Positions 27,391 to 37,135 of a DNA stretch of 64,000 bases are shown piece after piece. How positions within the stretch are numbered: the stretch's first letter is position 1; each line of letters begins with the position of its first letter. The DNA comes from Bacillota bacterium (lineage in GTDB: Bacteria > Bacillota > Clostridia > DSM-8532). Both the position numbers and the translations under genes were made by a program. The stretch lies in assembly GCA_023411795.1 (NCBI GenBank), contig JAEYOK010000039.1, positions 1-64,000 of the forward strand. Direction: 5' to 3'. The notes beneath the pieces were generated by a model, which worked only from the letters and a program-made list of their open reading frames with translations, did not search any database and was not told the DNA's origin.

Positions 27391-27519
27391 ATTACTCACC
27401 TCCTTGGCTTTTGTTTCTTCATACAATTCAAAATCAATCAATAAAGCAATAAATGGCAACATTTAATACGCATACAAAATGCCATTATGAAACTATTGTA
27501 TACAGTTTTAAATTTCATG

Positions 27520-28386
27520 TCAAGAAAGCATGTCTTTTTTGTGCATATTGCAAGCTTTAATTGTATTCTTAAGTAATATGGCTCTTGTCATAGGCCCAAC
27601 TCCGCCGGGAACAGGCGTTATGGCTGAAGCCTTCGCGCTTACACTCTCAAAATCAACATCCCCGGTAAGCTTGCCATCATCTCTCCTGTTCATACCCACA
27701 TCAATAACCACGGCACCATCCTTAACATAATCCGCAGTGATAAAATCTGCCTTTCCAATTGCTGCAATCAGGATATCGGCCTGTTTGCACACATCTTTCA
27801 AATCTTTTGTCTTGGAATGACAAATGGTTACGGTGGCGTTAGAATGGAGCATCAACATGGACATGGGTTTACCGACAATATTACTTCTTCCTACAACAAC
27901 ACAATTTTTACCGGAAACTTCAAGGCCTGCGTCTTTGATTAGTTCCATGACACCTGCAGGAGTACATGGTGCAAAAACAGGACGTCCGATCATTAATTCA
28001 CCTGTGTTATACGGGTGGAACGCATCTACATCCTTTTCGTGATTGATTCTGCGAATAACTTTTACTTCATCAAGATGCTTGGGAATAGGAAGCTGTACCA
28101 GAATCCCGTCTACAGCAGGATCCTGATTTAAAGCGTCAATCAAACCAAGGAGCTGTTCTTCTCCTGTTTCTTCAGGAAGTGCATACTCAAATGATTTTAT
28201 CCCTACTTCTTCACAATCCTTCTTCTTATTATTAACATAGACTCTGGAAGCAGGATCGTTTCCAACTATAACAACCGCAAGACCGGGGACAATTCCTTCT
28301 TCAGCAAGGCTCTGAACCTCAAGCTTCATGGCCTGTTTCATCCTTTTGGCCAGATCCTTACCGTCTAACAACTTATATGCCATCAT
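27520..28386 (-). CDS. folD: Bifunctional methylenetetrahydrofolate dehydrogenase/cyclohydrolase
   Basis: FolD converts 5,10-methylene-THF to 10-formyl-THF in one-carbon metabolism. The 288-residue product has SRVYVNNKKKDCEEVGI with the catalytic lysine region, DGILVQLPIPKHL, the C-terminal VVVGRSNIVGKPMSMLM dinucleotide loop and ITPVPGGVGPMTRA. Two adjacent ATGs (28386 and 28383) follow AAAGAGGT; the first gives the common family length. It is downstream of ddh in the same direction, but a hairpin lies between them. Confidence 0.97.
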   Translation of the reverse strand: MMAYKLLDGKDLAKRMKQAMKLEVQSLAEEGIVPGLAVVIVGNDPASRVYVNNKKKDCEEVGIKSFEYALPEETGEEQLLGLIDALNQDPAVDGILVQLPIPKHLDEVKVIRRINHEKDVDAFHPYNTGELMIGRPVFAPCTPAGVMELIKDAGLEVSGKNCVVVGRSNIVGKPMSMLMLHSNATVTICHSKTKDLKDVCKQADILIAAIGKADFITADYVKDGAVVIDVGMNRRDDGKLTGDVDFESVSAKASAITPVPGGVGPMTRAILLKNTIKACNMHKKDMLS

Positions 28387-28473
28387 TACATACCTCTTTA
28401 CAGAAAATATTGCCATCTTCAGTGTAAAGCAATTCTATTCTTTGTGTCAATTATTGTTGCATATGATGATATC

Positions 28474-28501
28474 AGTAGCCCACCCTTAGTGCTGGGCTAC
28501 T
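28474..28501 (-). terminator. Hairpin downstream of ddh
   Basis: A perfect 9-bp stem (AGTAGCCCA, 28501-28493, with TGGGCTACT, 28482-28474) starts 6 nt after the ddh stop codon. There is no T-run after it, so it may be an mRNA-stabilising or weak terminator structure. Confidence 0.55.
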
Positions 28502-28506
28502 ATATA

Positions 28507-29496
28507 CTACAGTAACTCTTTTCTTAACTCTTCAGGAGTTTTTGGAGACAGATATCCTAGCGGGATATCAAAGACTGTAACGGCACCGGTTTTCCCTTCT
28601 TTGTTTAACTTGGCGACGGCACGGGCATATGCCACCATGACACTTCCTGTAAACTCGGGGTTACTGTCCAGCTTCAATGAAAATTCAATAACATGCTTTT
28701 TATCAGTTATTCCGGTTTTGCCACTCCTAATTACAAAGCCACCATGGGGCATTTGGCTATGATTCTTACGAAGCTCTTCTTCGGAGATAAAATGAACAAT
28801 CGTATTATAATCGGAAAAATAGTTGGGCATAGTTTTGATTGTTTCCTCAATCTTCGATTTATCGGCTCCTTCTTCAGCTACAACAAAGCACTCTCTGATG
28901 TGCTTATCCATTGTGGTCAATTGAGGCGCCTCTCCTGTTCTGATTCTGTCCACAACCTCTTGTACTGGTATTGTATACTGAATTGCATCTTTGACCCCCT
29001 CCACTCTTCTGATAGCATCGGAATGACCTTGGCTCACGCCCCTACCCCAGAAGGTATAGTTTTCACCGTTGGGTAGTACAGCTTCAGCAATCATACGGTT
29101 CATCGAGAAGAGCCCCGGGTCCCAGCCGATTGATATGGCGGCTGTTTTTCCTGCACCTTTTGCCGATTTATCAACATTAGCAAAGTATTCAGGAATTTTC
29201 GCATGGGTATCAAATGAATCAACATAATTAAACAAACCGGCATACTGTGGACCCTGTTCCGGTAAATCAGTAGCCGATCCGCCACAAAGAATCAATACAT
29301 CAATATCATCTTTATACTTAGTAATGTCATCGGTATTAACTATCTTTACTCCCTTGTTAATATTCTTAATACTCTCCGGGTTTCTTCTTGTAAAGATAGC
29401 AACAAGCTCCATATCAGGGTTTTGCAAGATAGCCAACTCAACCCCTCTTCCTATATTTCCGTAACCTAGAATTCCTATTTTTATAGTTTTAAACAT
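28507..29496 (-). CDS. ddh: meso-Diaminopimelate D-dehydrogenase
   Basis: This NADPH enzyme aminates tetrahydrodipicolinate directly to meso-diaminopimelate, bypassing the succinyl or acetyl branches of lysine and cell-wall synthesis. The 329-residue product has the N-terminal Rossmann motif (KIGILGYGNIGRGVE), GWDPGLFSMNR, YTFWGRGVSQGHSDAIRRV and HGGFVIRSG, all characteristic of Ddh. The ATG at 29496 has GGAGG; an upstream TTG overlaps it. Together with dapA and dapB at 34.5-36.2 kb it completes the short route from aspartate semialdehyde. Confidence 0.95.
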   Translation of the reverse strand: MFKTIKIGILGYGNIGRGVELAILQNPDMELVAIFTRRNPESIKNINKGVKIVNTDDITKYKDDIDVLILCGGSATDLPEQGPQYAGLFNYVDSFDTHAKIPEYFANVDKSAKGAGKTAAISIGWDPGLFSMNRMIAEAVLPNGENYTFWGRGVSQGHSDAIRRVEGVKDAIQYTIPVQEVVDRIRTGEAPQLTTMDKHIRECFVVAEEGADKSKIEETIKTMPNYFSDYNTIVHFISEEELRKNHSQMPHGGFVIRSGKTGITDKKHVIEFSLKLDSNPEFTGSVMVAYARAVAKLNKEGKTGAVTVFDIPLGYLSPKTPEELRKELL

Positions 29497-29741
29497 AGTA
29501 AAGGCCTCCATATCATTTTACCTATTAATAAGCAGGGGTATAATGCACCCCTTAATAATATATGAAATATGCAATATTTAATCAAGCACATTTCATATAT
29601 TTATCAATAAATATTTGATTTTCGCTAAATAAATAGTTTACAGGCAGTATAAAAAAGTACACTATGAAAAATTATGAAAATAATATTTTTACAATTTGCA
29701 TTTTCATAAATTGGTACTCCTTTTTAGGAATACTTGTTTCA

Positions 29742-31577
29742 TTAGGCATTCTTCCTATCTTCCTTCATAGGCAATCTAGTAATTTCCATGAACTCAGGAT
29801 GTGTGCGAAAAGCCGCAAAATCATGAGATGATTTCGCTCTGAGTCTTAAGCCGGGATTAATCTCAAAAGCGCGTACTAAAAATCCGATTGTGGCATCAAC
29901 ATCACCCGATAAAGCAGATACTCTTGCTAACCCAAAGAGAATTTCATCATCATCTTCTTTTAATTTCAGACCTTCCTTATATAATCTGGCAGCCTCTGAA
30001 TAATTTTTCAGAGATATTACTGCAGATGCCCAGTTATAATATAAAGCCGGGTCGTCAGAGGTTAACTTATGAGCATTTTTAAATACCCTTACTGCCTCCT
30101 CATAACGTTTCATCATCATAAATGAAACTCCTAAGTTAAAGTGAATCAGATACGATTCGGGATGTTCTCTGGCAGCCTCTTCGTAAACCATAATTGCCTC
30201 ATATATTTTATCTACAGATATATAAATCTCTGCAAGAAGGTTGTAAGCCATCTCAAGGCGTTCATTTCCCCTAAGGGATTCTTTCAAGCATTCTATAGCC
30301 TTGTCGGTTTTACCCTCGGCATCATAAATTGATGCCAGGCTATAGTGGGCTCTGCTGTGTTCAGGCATAAGCTCAACTGTAAACTTAAAGCTAGAAAGTG
30401 ATTCTTCAATCTTACCCTCGTGGCGCTGTGCAATTCCCAGCCGATAATAAGCGTCAGCATCCTGTGGTGTCAGCGAAGTAAGCTTTTTATATGCCACCAG
30501 GGCATTAGGCCAGTCACTGCGTTGTCGATAAAGTTTTCCCAGCAAGCTCCATGCTTCGGTAAACTCAGAATCATTGGAAACTATAGTCTCTAATTGATGC
30601 TTACACTCCATTTCTTCATTTTTTTCAAAGCACAGTCGTGCTAACAGATATCTTAGCTTGTTGTCTTCCTTAGCTTTCAATGCAATACGGATGTGCTTCT
30701 GAGATTCTGCCAGTTCACCCAGCGCAATATAACATTTAGCTATATTAATATCAGCTTCTCTTAATCCCCCAATATCTTTTAGTACCAGATTAAACTGGTT
30801 AATTGCCAGAACATATTTTTGCAATGAATAAAGTGATAAACCATATCCGAAATGAAGAGTAGGACGTAATAATGCCATCTCTTCGCTTTGTTTTTTATTC
30901 TTTTGTTTTAATGGTACATCATCGCCAATTATATATATTGCTTTTTTATAGCATTTAATAGCTTCTTCGTACTGCCCATTTTTGTAATTCAGCCATGCTG
31001 TGTTATACATAATTGGGGCATTGCTGCTTAAAAGCTCCGACAGAATACTATAGATTTCAAGGGCCTGTTTATATTCCCCATTGTCAATCAGCTTATGAAC
31101 CACTGAAAGCTGCTGGGTAACATTGTTCTTAAGGTGCTTATCTGTTAATTCCAATGTTCCGGCAATCGATCCGGCGCTAATCTCGGATTTCCATTCGTCA
31201 AGATTCTCGATGTACTCATCATACCGCCAGCCAACATTGCTTTGCTTTTCTATTTTTTCTATCAGAGGGACATCAGAATTGGATTTCTTAATTTTTGTTT
31301 TCATACCAATATAGTCAAAAATCAGGAACCCTCCGGGTAATAATATCCCAAAAAGAATTAAGAATAGCTCATAGACAGGTACGGAGATAACCTTATTAAA
31401 TACAGTCAGGATGCCGGTTGTAAGCATACACAATTGTATGACAAAACTAATCACCGTATAAACATTAAATCTACGAAAACAGCGAATAGCCATATATATA
31501 GTGAGAAATAGCATTAAGAGAACAATAAAAGCCAATGACACGTTATAGTCTATAGGTATAGCTTTTAAGAATATCAT
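29742..31577 (-). CDS. Membrane-anchored TPR-repeat protein
   Basis: A 611-residue protein with three hydrophobic helices in the first 105 residues (about 12-32, 38-60 and 70-92). About ten tetratricopeptide repeats follow from about 155 to 590, for example AEIYISVDKIYEAIMVYEEA and GVSFMMMKRYEEAVRVFKNA. TPR arrays bind proteins; no enzymatic domain is visible. The start ATG has GGGAG and overlaps the ftsK stop by 4 nt (ATGA), suggesting translational coupling. The partner is unknown; coupling to the DNA translocase suggests an envelope or division role. Confidence 0.87.
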   Translation of the reverse strand: MIFLKAIPIDYNVSLAFIVLLMLFLTIYMAIRCFRRFNVYTVISFVIQLCMLTTGILTVFNKVISVPVYELFLILFGILLPGGFLIFDYIGMKTKIKKSNSDVPLIEKIEKQSNVGWRYDEYIENLDEWKSEISAGSIAGTLELTDKHLKNNVTQQLSVVHKLIDNGEYKQALEIYSILSELLSSNAPIMYNTAWLNYKNGQYEEAIKCYKKAIYIIGDDVPLKQKNKKQSEEMALLRPTLHFGYGLSLYSLQKYVLAINQFNLVLKDIGGLREADINIAKCYIALGELAESQKHIRIALKAKEDNKLRYLLARLCFEKNEEMECKHQLETIVSNDSEFTEAWSLLGKLYRQRSDWPNALVAYKKLTSLTPQDADAYYRLGIAQRHEGKIEESLSSFKFTVELMPEHSRAHYSLASIYDAEGKTDKAIECLKESLRGNERLEMAYNLLAEIYISVDKIYEAIMVYEEAAREHPESYLIHFNLGVSFMMMKRYEEAVRVFKNAHKLTSDDPALYYNWASAVISLKNYSEAARLYKEGLKLKEDDDEILFGLARVSALSGDVDATIGFLVRAFEINPGLRLRAKSSHDFAAFRTHPEFMEITRLPMKEDRKNA

Positions 31578-34075
31578 ATTACATCTCCCGAGGACATTTT
31601 CATTTCTTCCCAGCGCTCCTTTGAAAGCAGAATACGTCTTGGCTTACTACCTTCATATCCGCTTATCACATTGCGCTCGGCCATCTGGTCAATAATTCGA
31701 CCTGCTCTTGCATAACCCACCTTAAACTTGCGTTGAATAAAAGATACCGAGGCCTGCCCACAGTCTATAACCGCTTCAATAGCTTGCCCCAATAATTCGT
31801 CGCAATCGTTCTCCGAATTCCCATCGTCATCATTTTTGACACTTTCATTGATGTTCCCGATTATTTCCTCATCATAATGAGCACGAACCTGATTTTTGAC
31901 AAAATCAACCACCAGTTCAACTTCTTTATCGGTAACAAAAGCTCCTTTTACGCGGATTGGTTTAGGAATACCGACGGGATAATAAAGCATATCTCCTTTA
32001 CCCAAAAGCTTCTCGGCTCCGGCCATATCAAGTATGGTCCGGGAGTCTACCTGTGAAGACACAGCAAATGATATACGGGATGGTATATTCGCTTTAATGA
32101 CACCGGTTATTACATTGACCGATGGTCTCTGGGTTGCAATTACTAAATGCATTCCGGCAGCACGAGCCATCTGTGCAAGTCGGCAAACGGAATCTTCAAC
32201 ATCATGAGGAGCTACCATCATAAGATCTGCCAACTCATCAATTATAATGACTATTTGCGGAAGCTTCATGCCTTCCCCCGCTTCGTCAATGGATGCGTTA
32301 TATCCCAGTAAATCTCGTACACCTTTATCTGCAAAAAGCTTATATCTGGTTGTCATTTCGGAGACGGCCCAGCGTAACGCCCCCGCAGCTTTGTTGGGAT
32401 CTGTCACAACAGGTATAAGCAAATGAGGAATACCATTATATACCCCTAATTCAACTACCTTGGGGTCAATCATAAGTAGTTTTACATCCTCCGGGGAAGC
32501 TTTGTACAGAAGGCTTACAACGATAGAATTTATACATACACTCTTACCTGACCCGGTAGCTCCCGCTATCAGTAAGTGGGGCATTTTTGACAGATCGATG
32601 ACAGTGTTTTCTCCGGAGATGTCCTTACCCATGGCAACCGCGAGATTTGACTTATGGTTCTTAAATTCAGGGGACTCCAGAACACTTCTTAAGCTTATAG
32701 GAGCAACCTCTTTGTTAGGCACCTCAATTCCTATGGCTGCCTTTCCCGGGATTGGTGCCTCAATACGGACGCCTGATGCGGCAAGATTTAAAGCTATATC
32801 ATCTGTCAGGTTCACTATTCGGCTAACTTTAATGCCCGGTGCCGGCTGAAGCTCATACCGTGTAAAAGCAGGGCCAACTGATACATTTATAACCTTTGCT
32901 CCTATTCCAAAGCTTTCCAAAGTGCTTTCGAGTTTTTTAGCGTTATCAATAGAAGAAGATTTTATCTTCTTCATATTGCTCTCTCCCTCTTTTGACTTGG
33001 TAAGAAGCTCAATGGGAGGATAAATATATTCACTGCTCTTTTCAATAGATGGTTCTACAGGTTCAACGGCCGGAGCCGATTCTTCTGTTTTATCGGATTT
33101 CTTTTTTTGCTGTTTTACATATTGCTGTTCCGGCACCGACTTATCAATACTTTCATGATTAATAACTTGCTCCGGTTCTTTCTGATCAAAATTGAAAACC
33201 TTTAATTTGTCACTTTCCTTAAAATTAGGTTCCTCATAAAAAGGTGCATTAACAGAATCATTATTTCTACCCGAGTTCTCTACCTCTATACCACTATCAT
33301 TGTGGTTATCCATAGGAAAATCTACGATTCTTCCCTTCTTTTTCTTAACTGTAACAATTTTCTGTTGGTCTGTTTCTTCCTCCATAATTTCATCCAGACT
33401 CTTTCTGAAAATCATGTCCTCACGCTTTTTTCGTGCAGCATCAACCATTCCGGTAAAGGCTTCACTCGTTCCTTTTGCAACACTTCTGGCAGCATCCGAT
33501 AAGGAAAGTCTTGTAATAAGCATAGCTAATATAATGGCTGCTGTAGTAAGAACTATCATAGTCCCCCACTTTTTAAACACGAAAAGTAAAGGTACACCTA
33601 CTATTCCCCCTAGCACTCCACCGCTGGAAATAAATGCACTACCCTTTCCGATAGCGCTGACTCCCTCTCGGTAGAAGGTGCTTATATACCTGATTAATGA
33701 CATATTTTCATATTTAGCAACATCATAAAGGCCTGCTTGAAGCATTGCGGAAAAAAGAATGAGCAGCACAACTATAAGAGAAAACCTTCTGTTTTGATTG
33801 AGAAGCTTAGGCTTGAAAATCTTAATAACACCGTGAATTATAACCATCGGAGGCACTGCATATGCCGATAGACCAAACAAACCCCCGATAAATCTTCCTA
33901 GAATCTCACCCAAAGGACCTACAATGTTTTTAAAGTATATGCTTAAACCCATAAGTATTCCTATTGCAAATATAATAAGCCCTGAAACCTCTGTTCTTAA
34001 CTGATTGGTGGGGCTACTTGTTCTAGTGTTCTTTTTTGATTTTGCCTTTTTCTTCTGTACTTTTTTAGGAGCCAC
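31574..34075 (-). CDS. ftsK: DNA translocase FtsK/SpoIIIE
   Basis: A hexameric motor that pumps chromosomal DNA through the septum at division or sporulation. The 833-residue protein has about four membrane helices (30-185), a charged linker (about 215-365), the motor domain with Walker A GATGSGKS (505-512), Walker B VIIIDELADLMM and the ATQRPSVNVITG segment, and a C-terminal winged-helix gamma domain (about 765-830) that reads DNA polarity. The start is GTG with GGAGGT upstream. Sequence alone does not decide between FtsK and SpoIIIE. Confidence 0.95.
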   Translation of the reverse strand: MAPKKVQKKKAKSKKNTRTSSPTNQLRTEVSGLIIFAIGILMGLSIYFKNIVGPLGEILGRFIGGLFGLSAYAVPPMVIIHGVIKIFKPKLLNQNRRFSLIVVLLILFSAMLQAGLYDVAKYENMSLIRYISTFYREGVSAIGKGSAFISSGGVLGGIVGVPLLFVFKKWGTMIVLTTAAIILAMLITRLSLSDAARSVAKGTSEAFTGMVDAARKKREDMIFRKSLDEIMEEETDQQKIVTVKKKKGRIVDFPMDNHNDSGIEVENSGRNNDSVNAPFYEEPNFKESDKLKVFNFDQKEPEQVINHESIDKSVPEQQYVKQQKKKSDKTEESAPAVEPVEPSIEKSSEYIYPPIELLTKSKEGESNMKKIKSSSIDNAKKLESTLESFGIGAKVINVSVGPAFTRYELQPAPGIKVSRIVNLTDDIALNLAASGVRIEAPIPGKAAIGIEVPNKEVAPISLRSVLESPEFKNHKSNLAVAMGKDISGENTVIDLSKMPHLLIAGATGSGKSVCINSIVVSLLYKASPEDVKLLMIDPKVVELGVYNGIPHLLIPVVTDPNKAAGALRWAVSEMTTRYKLFADKGVRDLLGYNASIDEAGEGMKLPQIVIIIDELADLMMVAPHDVEDSVCRLAQMARAAGMHLVIATQRPSVNVITGVIKANIPSRISFAVSSQVDSRTILDMAGAEKLLGKGDMLYYPVGIPKPIRVKGAFVTDKEVELVVDFVKNQVRAHYDEEIIGNINESVKNDDDGNSENDCDELLGQAIEAVIDCGQASVSFIQRKFKVGYARAGRIIDQMAERNVISGYEGSKPRRILLSKERWEEMKMSSGDVI

Positions 34076-34250
34076 AAAAATACCTCCATTATTATAGTAA
34101 TAAACTATTTTGCATCATTAATATATCATATTAATTTACTATTTGACAATGTAAGGTATAAATGATATCATTTACGAAATTGATTGGCGTGAATCATATT
34201 TTCACACGTAAGGTGTGGAGTACTGAAGCCAAATAGAATATAATTTATAG

Positions 34251-34411
34251 ATAGAGGTGCGTTTTTCATAAGTAGCCTGGGTGAGGATAACAGGTCCGGT
34301 GAACCCAGAGAAAAGGGGAAAACGCCGAAGGTAGCAGATGCCGTTACATCTGTGGCCTGGTTGACCGGCAAATAGCCTTTCAACTGTCGCTATTATTAGC
34401 GGAGTGCTATC
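34251..34411 (+). promoter_or_regulatory. Lysine riboswitch (L-box) before dapA
   Basis: The conserved L-box core appears in order: AGAGGTGCG at the 5' side, AGTAGCCTGGGTGAGG, GAAAAGGGGAAAACGCCGAA, TTGACCGG, and the closing GCGGAGTGCTATC. Lysine binding to such an aptamer favours a downstream terminator, which is present at 34450-34481, and so turns off dapAB. A -10 box TATAAT lies at 34239-34244 just upstream, with a weak -35. Confidence 0.93.
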
Positions 34412-34449
34412 GGTGGAGTTAATTAACTCATTTGTTGTTGTAAAAAACA

Positions 34450-34481
34450 AGCTGCCGGTAGATAATCAGGCGGCTTTTTTT
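34450..34481 (+). terminator. Riboswitch expression-platform terminator
   Basis: AGCTGCC (34450-34456) pairs with GGCGGCT (34469-34475) and a run of seven T residues follows. It lies between the lysine aptamer and dapA, the expected place for the regulated terminator. Confidence 0.9.
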
Positions 34482-34531
34482 GTCGGACTCTACTTGAAAA
34501 TATATTTGTTATTCTGAAAGGAGTGCCAACT

Positions 34532-35410
34532 ATGAAAAAAACATTGTTTACCGGTTCGTGTGTAGCCCTAGTGACCCCCTTCAATAACACCGGAGTAGAT
34601 TATACTAAGCTTGAAGAACTGATTGAATGGCAAATAAAAGAAGGTACTGACGCAATTTTAATTTGCGGTACTACCGGTGAAGCATCCACAATGCCCGATG
34701 AAGAACACAAAGAGGTAATTCGCTTCGCAGTAGAAAAAATAAATAAGCGTGTACATGTTATGGCAGGCGCAGGAAGCAATGATACCCGTCATGCTGTCAA
34801 GCTCTCACAGTATTGTGAGGAGGTCGGCGTGGATTCTATACTTTCGGTCACACCATACTATAACAAGACCACTCAGGAAGGCATTTACCAACATTTTAGA
34901 GTTATAGCTGAAAGCATTACAATCCCAATGGTTCTTTACAATGTACCTTCAAGGACTAATTTGAATATAAGTCCCTCTACTCTGAAGAGATTAGCCGATA
35001 TTGAGAATATCGTTGCAGTTAAAGAATGTAATCTCCTACAAGCAGCAGAGGTATTATATCTGTGTGGGGACAAACTGGATCTTTATTCGGGTGAGGACGG
35101 AAATGTTGTGCCATTGCTTGCTCTAGGTGGGAAGGGTGTTATTTCGGTAATAGCAAATATAATTCCCAAAGACATGCATGTTATGGTTAAATCCTTTATT
35201 GACGGGGACATTAAAACAAGCAGGGATTTACAGATTAAGTCCGTTCTTTTGGAAAAGGCACTGTTCTGTGAAACTAATCCCATTCCGGTCAAAGCCGCGA
35301 TGAATTTAATGGGCATTAACGTTGGCTCATGCCGTTTGCCGTTGGTAGATATATCAGAGTCCGGTATGGTGCAGCTTAAAAAAGCTTTACAGGAATATGG
35401 ACTTATCTAA
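34532..35410 (+). CDS. dapA: 4-Hydroxy-tetrahydrodipicolinate synthase
   Basis: DapA condenses pyruvate with aspartate semialdehyde, the first committed step to lysine and diaminopimelate. The 292-residue TIM barrel has GTTGEAST (phosphate/pyruvate loop), Y110 in TPYYNK, Y136 in YNVPSRT and the Schiff-base lysine K164 in AVKECN. The ATG at 34532 has AAGGAG 8 nt upstream. It is first in the riboswitch-controlled dapA-dapB operon, 33 nt before dapB. Confidence 0.97.
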   Translation: MKKTLFTGSCVALVTPFNNTGVDYTKLEELIEWQIKEGTDAILICGTTGEASTMPDEEHKEVIRFAVEKINKRVHVMAGAGSNDTRHAVKLSQYCEEVGVDSILSVTPYYNKTTQEGIYQHFRVIAESITIPMVLYNVPSRTNLNISPSTLKRLADIENIVAVKECNLLQAAEVLYLCGDKLDLYSGEDGNVVPLLALGGKGVISVIANIIPKDMHVMVKSFIDGDIKTSRDLQIKSVLLEKALFCETNPIPVKAAMNLMGINVGSCRLPLVDISESGMVQLKKALQEYGLI

Positions 35411-35443
35411 GCTTATTCTTCATAAATTGATGGAGGTTTTTTA

Positions 35444-36199
35444 ATGATTCGTATACTTCTGGTAGGATGCAACGGAAAAATGGGGCAAATTGTTGCAAGA
35501 ACGTGTATGTATAAAGAAGGAATGTCGGTTGTAGCGGGAATTGATTCATCCACTAAAGAAGGTAATTCGTTCCCTGTATATACACATACATCTCAAGTGA
35601 AAGAAGTTGTGGATGTTATAATAGATTTTTCTCACCCAAGTGCTCTTGCAGGTATTTTGGAATATGCGACTGAAAAATCTTATCCCGTTGTAATTGCAAC
35701 AACCGGACACAGTGATGAGCAAAAGCTTTTAATAGAACAAGCATCACTTACAATACCGGTTTTGTTGTCTGCTAACATGTCCCTTGGTATCAATCTGATA
35801 CTTGACTTGGTAAAGCGAGCCGCAAAAACACTTAACGGAGCTTTTGATATAGAAATTATTGAGAAGCACCACAATCAGAAAATTGATGCACCAAGCGGTA
35901 CTGCTCTGGCTATTGCAGATGCGATAAATTCTTCATTACCGGGAAATGAGATGAAATATGTTTATGATCGTCACTCCTCGATGCAAAAAAGAACAAGAGA
36001 CGAAATAGGAATTCATTCCATCAGGGGCGGAACAATAACCGGTGAGCACACTATTCTTTTTGCGGGAAATGACGAGATGATTGAAATCAAGCACACAGCG
36101 GTGTCAAAGGAACTCTTTGCTGAAGGGGCTCTGAAAGCGGCTGCCTTCCTATATGATAAGGCCCCCGGATACTATAAAATGCAGGATATTTTCGCATAA
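35444..36199 (+). CDS. dapB: 4-Hydroxy-tetrahydrodipicolinate reductase
   Basis: DapB reduces the DapA product to tetrahydrodipicolinate, the substrate of Ddh at 28.5 kb. The 251-residue product has the N-terminal nucleotide-binding loop VGCNGKMGQIV and the catalytic EKHHNQKIDAPSGTAL motif near residue 145-160. GGAGG precedes the ATG. It is cotranscribed with dapA under the lysine riboswitch, and a strong hairpin follows. Confidence 0.97.
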   Translation: MIRILLVGCNGKMGQIVARTCMYKEGMSVVAGIDSSTKEGNSFPVYTHTSQVKEVVDVIIDFSHPSALAGILEYATEKSYPVVIATTGHSDEQKLLIEQASLTIPVLLSANMSLGINLILDLVKRAAKTLNGAFDIEIIEKHHNQKIDAPSGTALAIADAINSSLPGNEMKYVYDRHSSMQKRTRDEIGIHSIRGGTITGEHTILFAGNDEMIEIKHTAVSKELFAEGALKAAAFLYDKAPGYYKMQDIFA

Positions 36200-36240
36200 G
36201 AAGGGATTATAGATTTATCCATTAGGATAAATCATTTAGA

Positions 36241-36273
36241 TAAAGCTCAAGAGGATTATCCACTTGAGCTTTA
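36241..36273. terminator. Hairpin between convergent dapB and yesL-like gene
   Basis: An 11-bp perfect stem, TAAAGCTCAAG (36241-36251) with CTTGAGCTTTA (36263-36273). It can serve both convergent genes; flanking T-runs are short. A smaller hairpin, GATTTATCC/GGATAAATC, precedes it at about 36210-36231. Confidence 0.75.
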
Positions 36274-36277
36274 CTAT

Positions 36278-37135
36278 TTAGCTACCCTTTGTTGGATCAG
36301 GTTTTAAATACTTGTCTATAATAGGATTTATATAAAAGTTTATAACTAATCCCGGTAAGGTAAATCCAAGAATTAAATAGTAAATATATACTATTAATAG
36401 GGCTAGAGCGTTACCGGTGAACATTACCACAGCCATGGGCCCTATGATTAATATAAAGCATATCAGAAGCACCCCCAAATTCGGAAGAAATCTTCCCATG
36501 CTAAACAAAAATGCGTTCTTGTATAAATTTTTCAAGTTCAGCTCATAGGTTACCATCATGGGGTAAATATACATACCAATCATCATAAATATGAGAGAAA
36601 ATACTATGAGTAACCCATTGGCAACTGCGATTATAAAACTTGTACCTGTTCTGCTTAGTTGTTTATATAAAAAGAAGTCAATTATTACAAGGACTACCCC
36701 TGCCAGGTTAATCAAGCACACGATAATACCTTGCTTAAGATTTTCTTTCATTTTATCCTTAAAATCCGACCAATAAAACGTAGGCAACTCATATGAGAAA
36801 CACCGCAGAAGATAAGTCAAACCTGCCTGAGCCGGCCCTACTGTGATGAGCGGAATAACCATTAAGAATAACAGCAACGGAAAACCATATACGAAGAGAA
36901 TACCAAATAAATCAGATGAACTTTCAATAATAGGAGAAAACGCATCTGCTACATATCCGCTTAAAATAAATGCTATAATAATCGACGGTATATTAAAGAC
37001 TATAAATAGCAAATTCATACTTATAAGCTTCCAAAACTTCCTAGCTAAAACTTGAAAGAATATTGTCACTCTACTTCTGTTATCTACATACTTTTCTCCC
37101 GGAGCCACATCAAAAATTTTTTCTTCCTCTGTCAT
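36278..37135 (-). CDS. DUF624 (YesL-like) membrane protein
   Basis: A 285-residue membrane protein of the DUF624/YesL family with about six hydrophobic segments. It has the usual NLLFIVFNIPSI first segment and an ITVGPAQAGLTYLLR motif after the second or third. Family members are often next to carbohydrate transporters, but none is seen here. Function is unknown. The start is preceded by AAGG, a modest ribosome site. It is a single leftward gene, convergent with dapB. Confidence 0.82.
   Translation of the reverse strand: MTEEEKIFDVAPGEKYVDNRSRVTIFFQVLARKFWKLISMNLLFIVFNIPSIIIAFILSGYVADAFSPIIESSSDLFGILFVYGFPLLLFLMVIPLITVGPAQAGLTYLLRCFSYELPTFYWSDFKDKMKENLKQGIIVCLINLAGVVLVIIDFFLYKQLSRTGTSFIIAVANGLLIVFSLIFMMIGMYIYPMMVTYELNLKNLYKNAFLFSMGRFLPNLGVLLICFILIIGPMAVVMFTGNALALLIVYIYYLILGFTLPGLVINFYINPIIDKYLKPDPTKGS

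Noticed and set aside
34168..34450. Short minus-strand frames upstream of dapA
   Set aside because: They are antisense to the lysine riboswitch and its expression platform, which explain the sequence fully.
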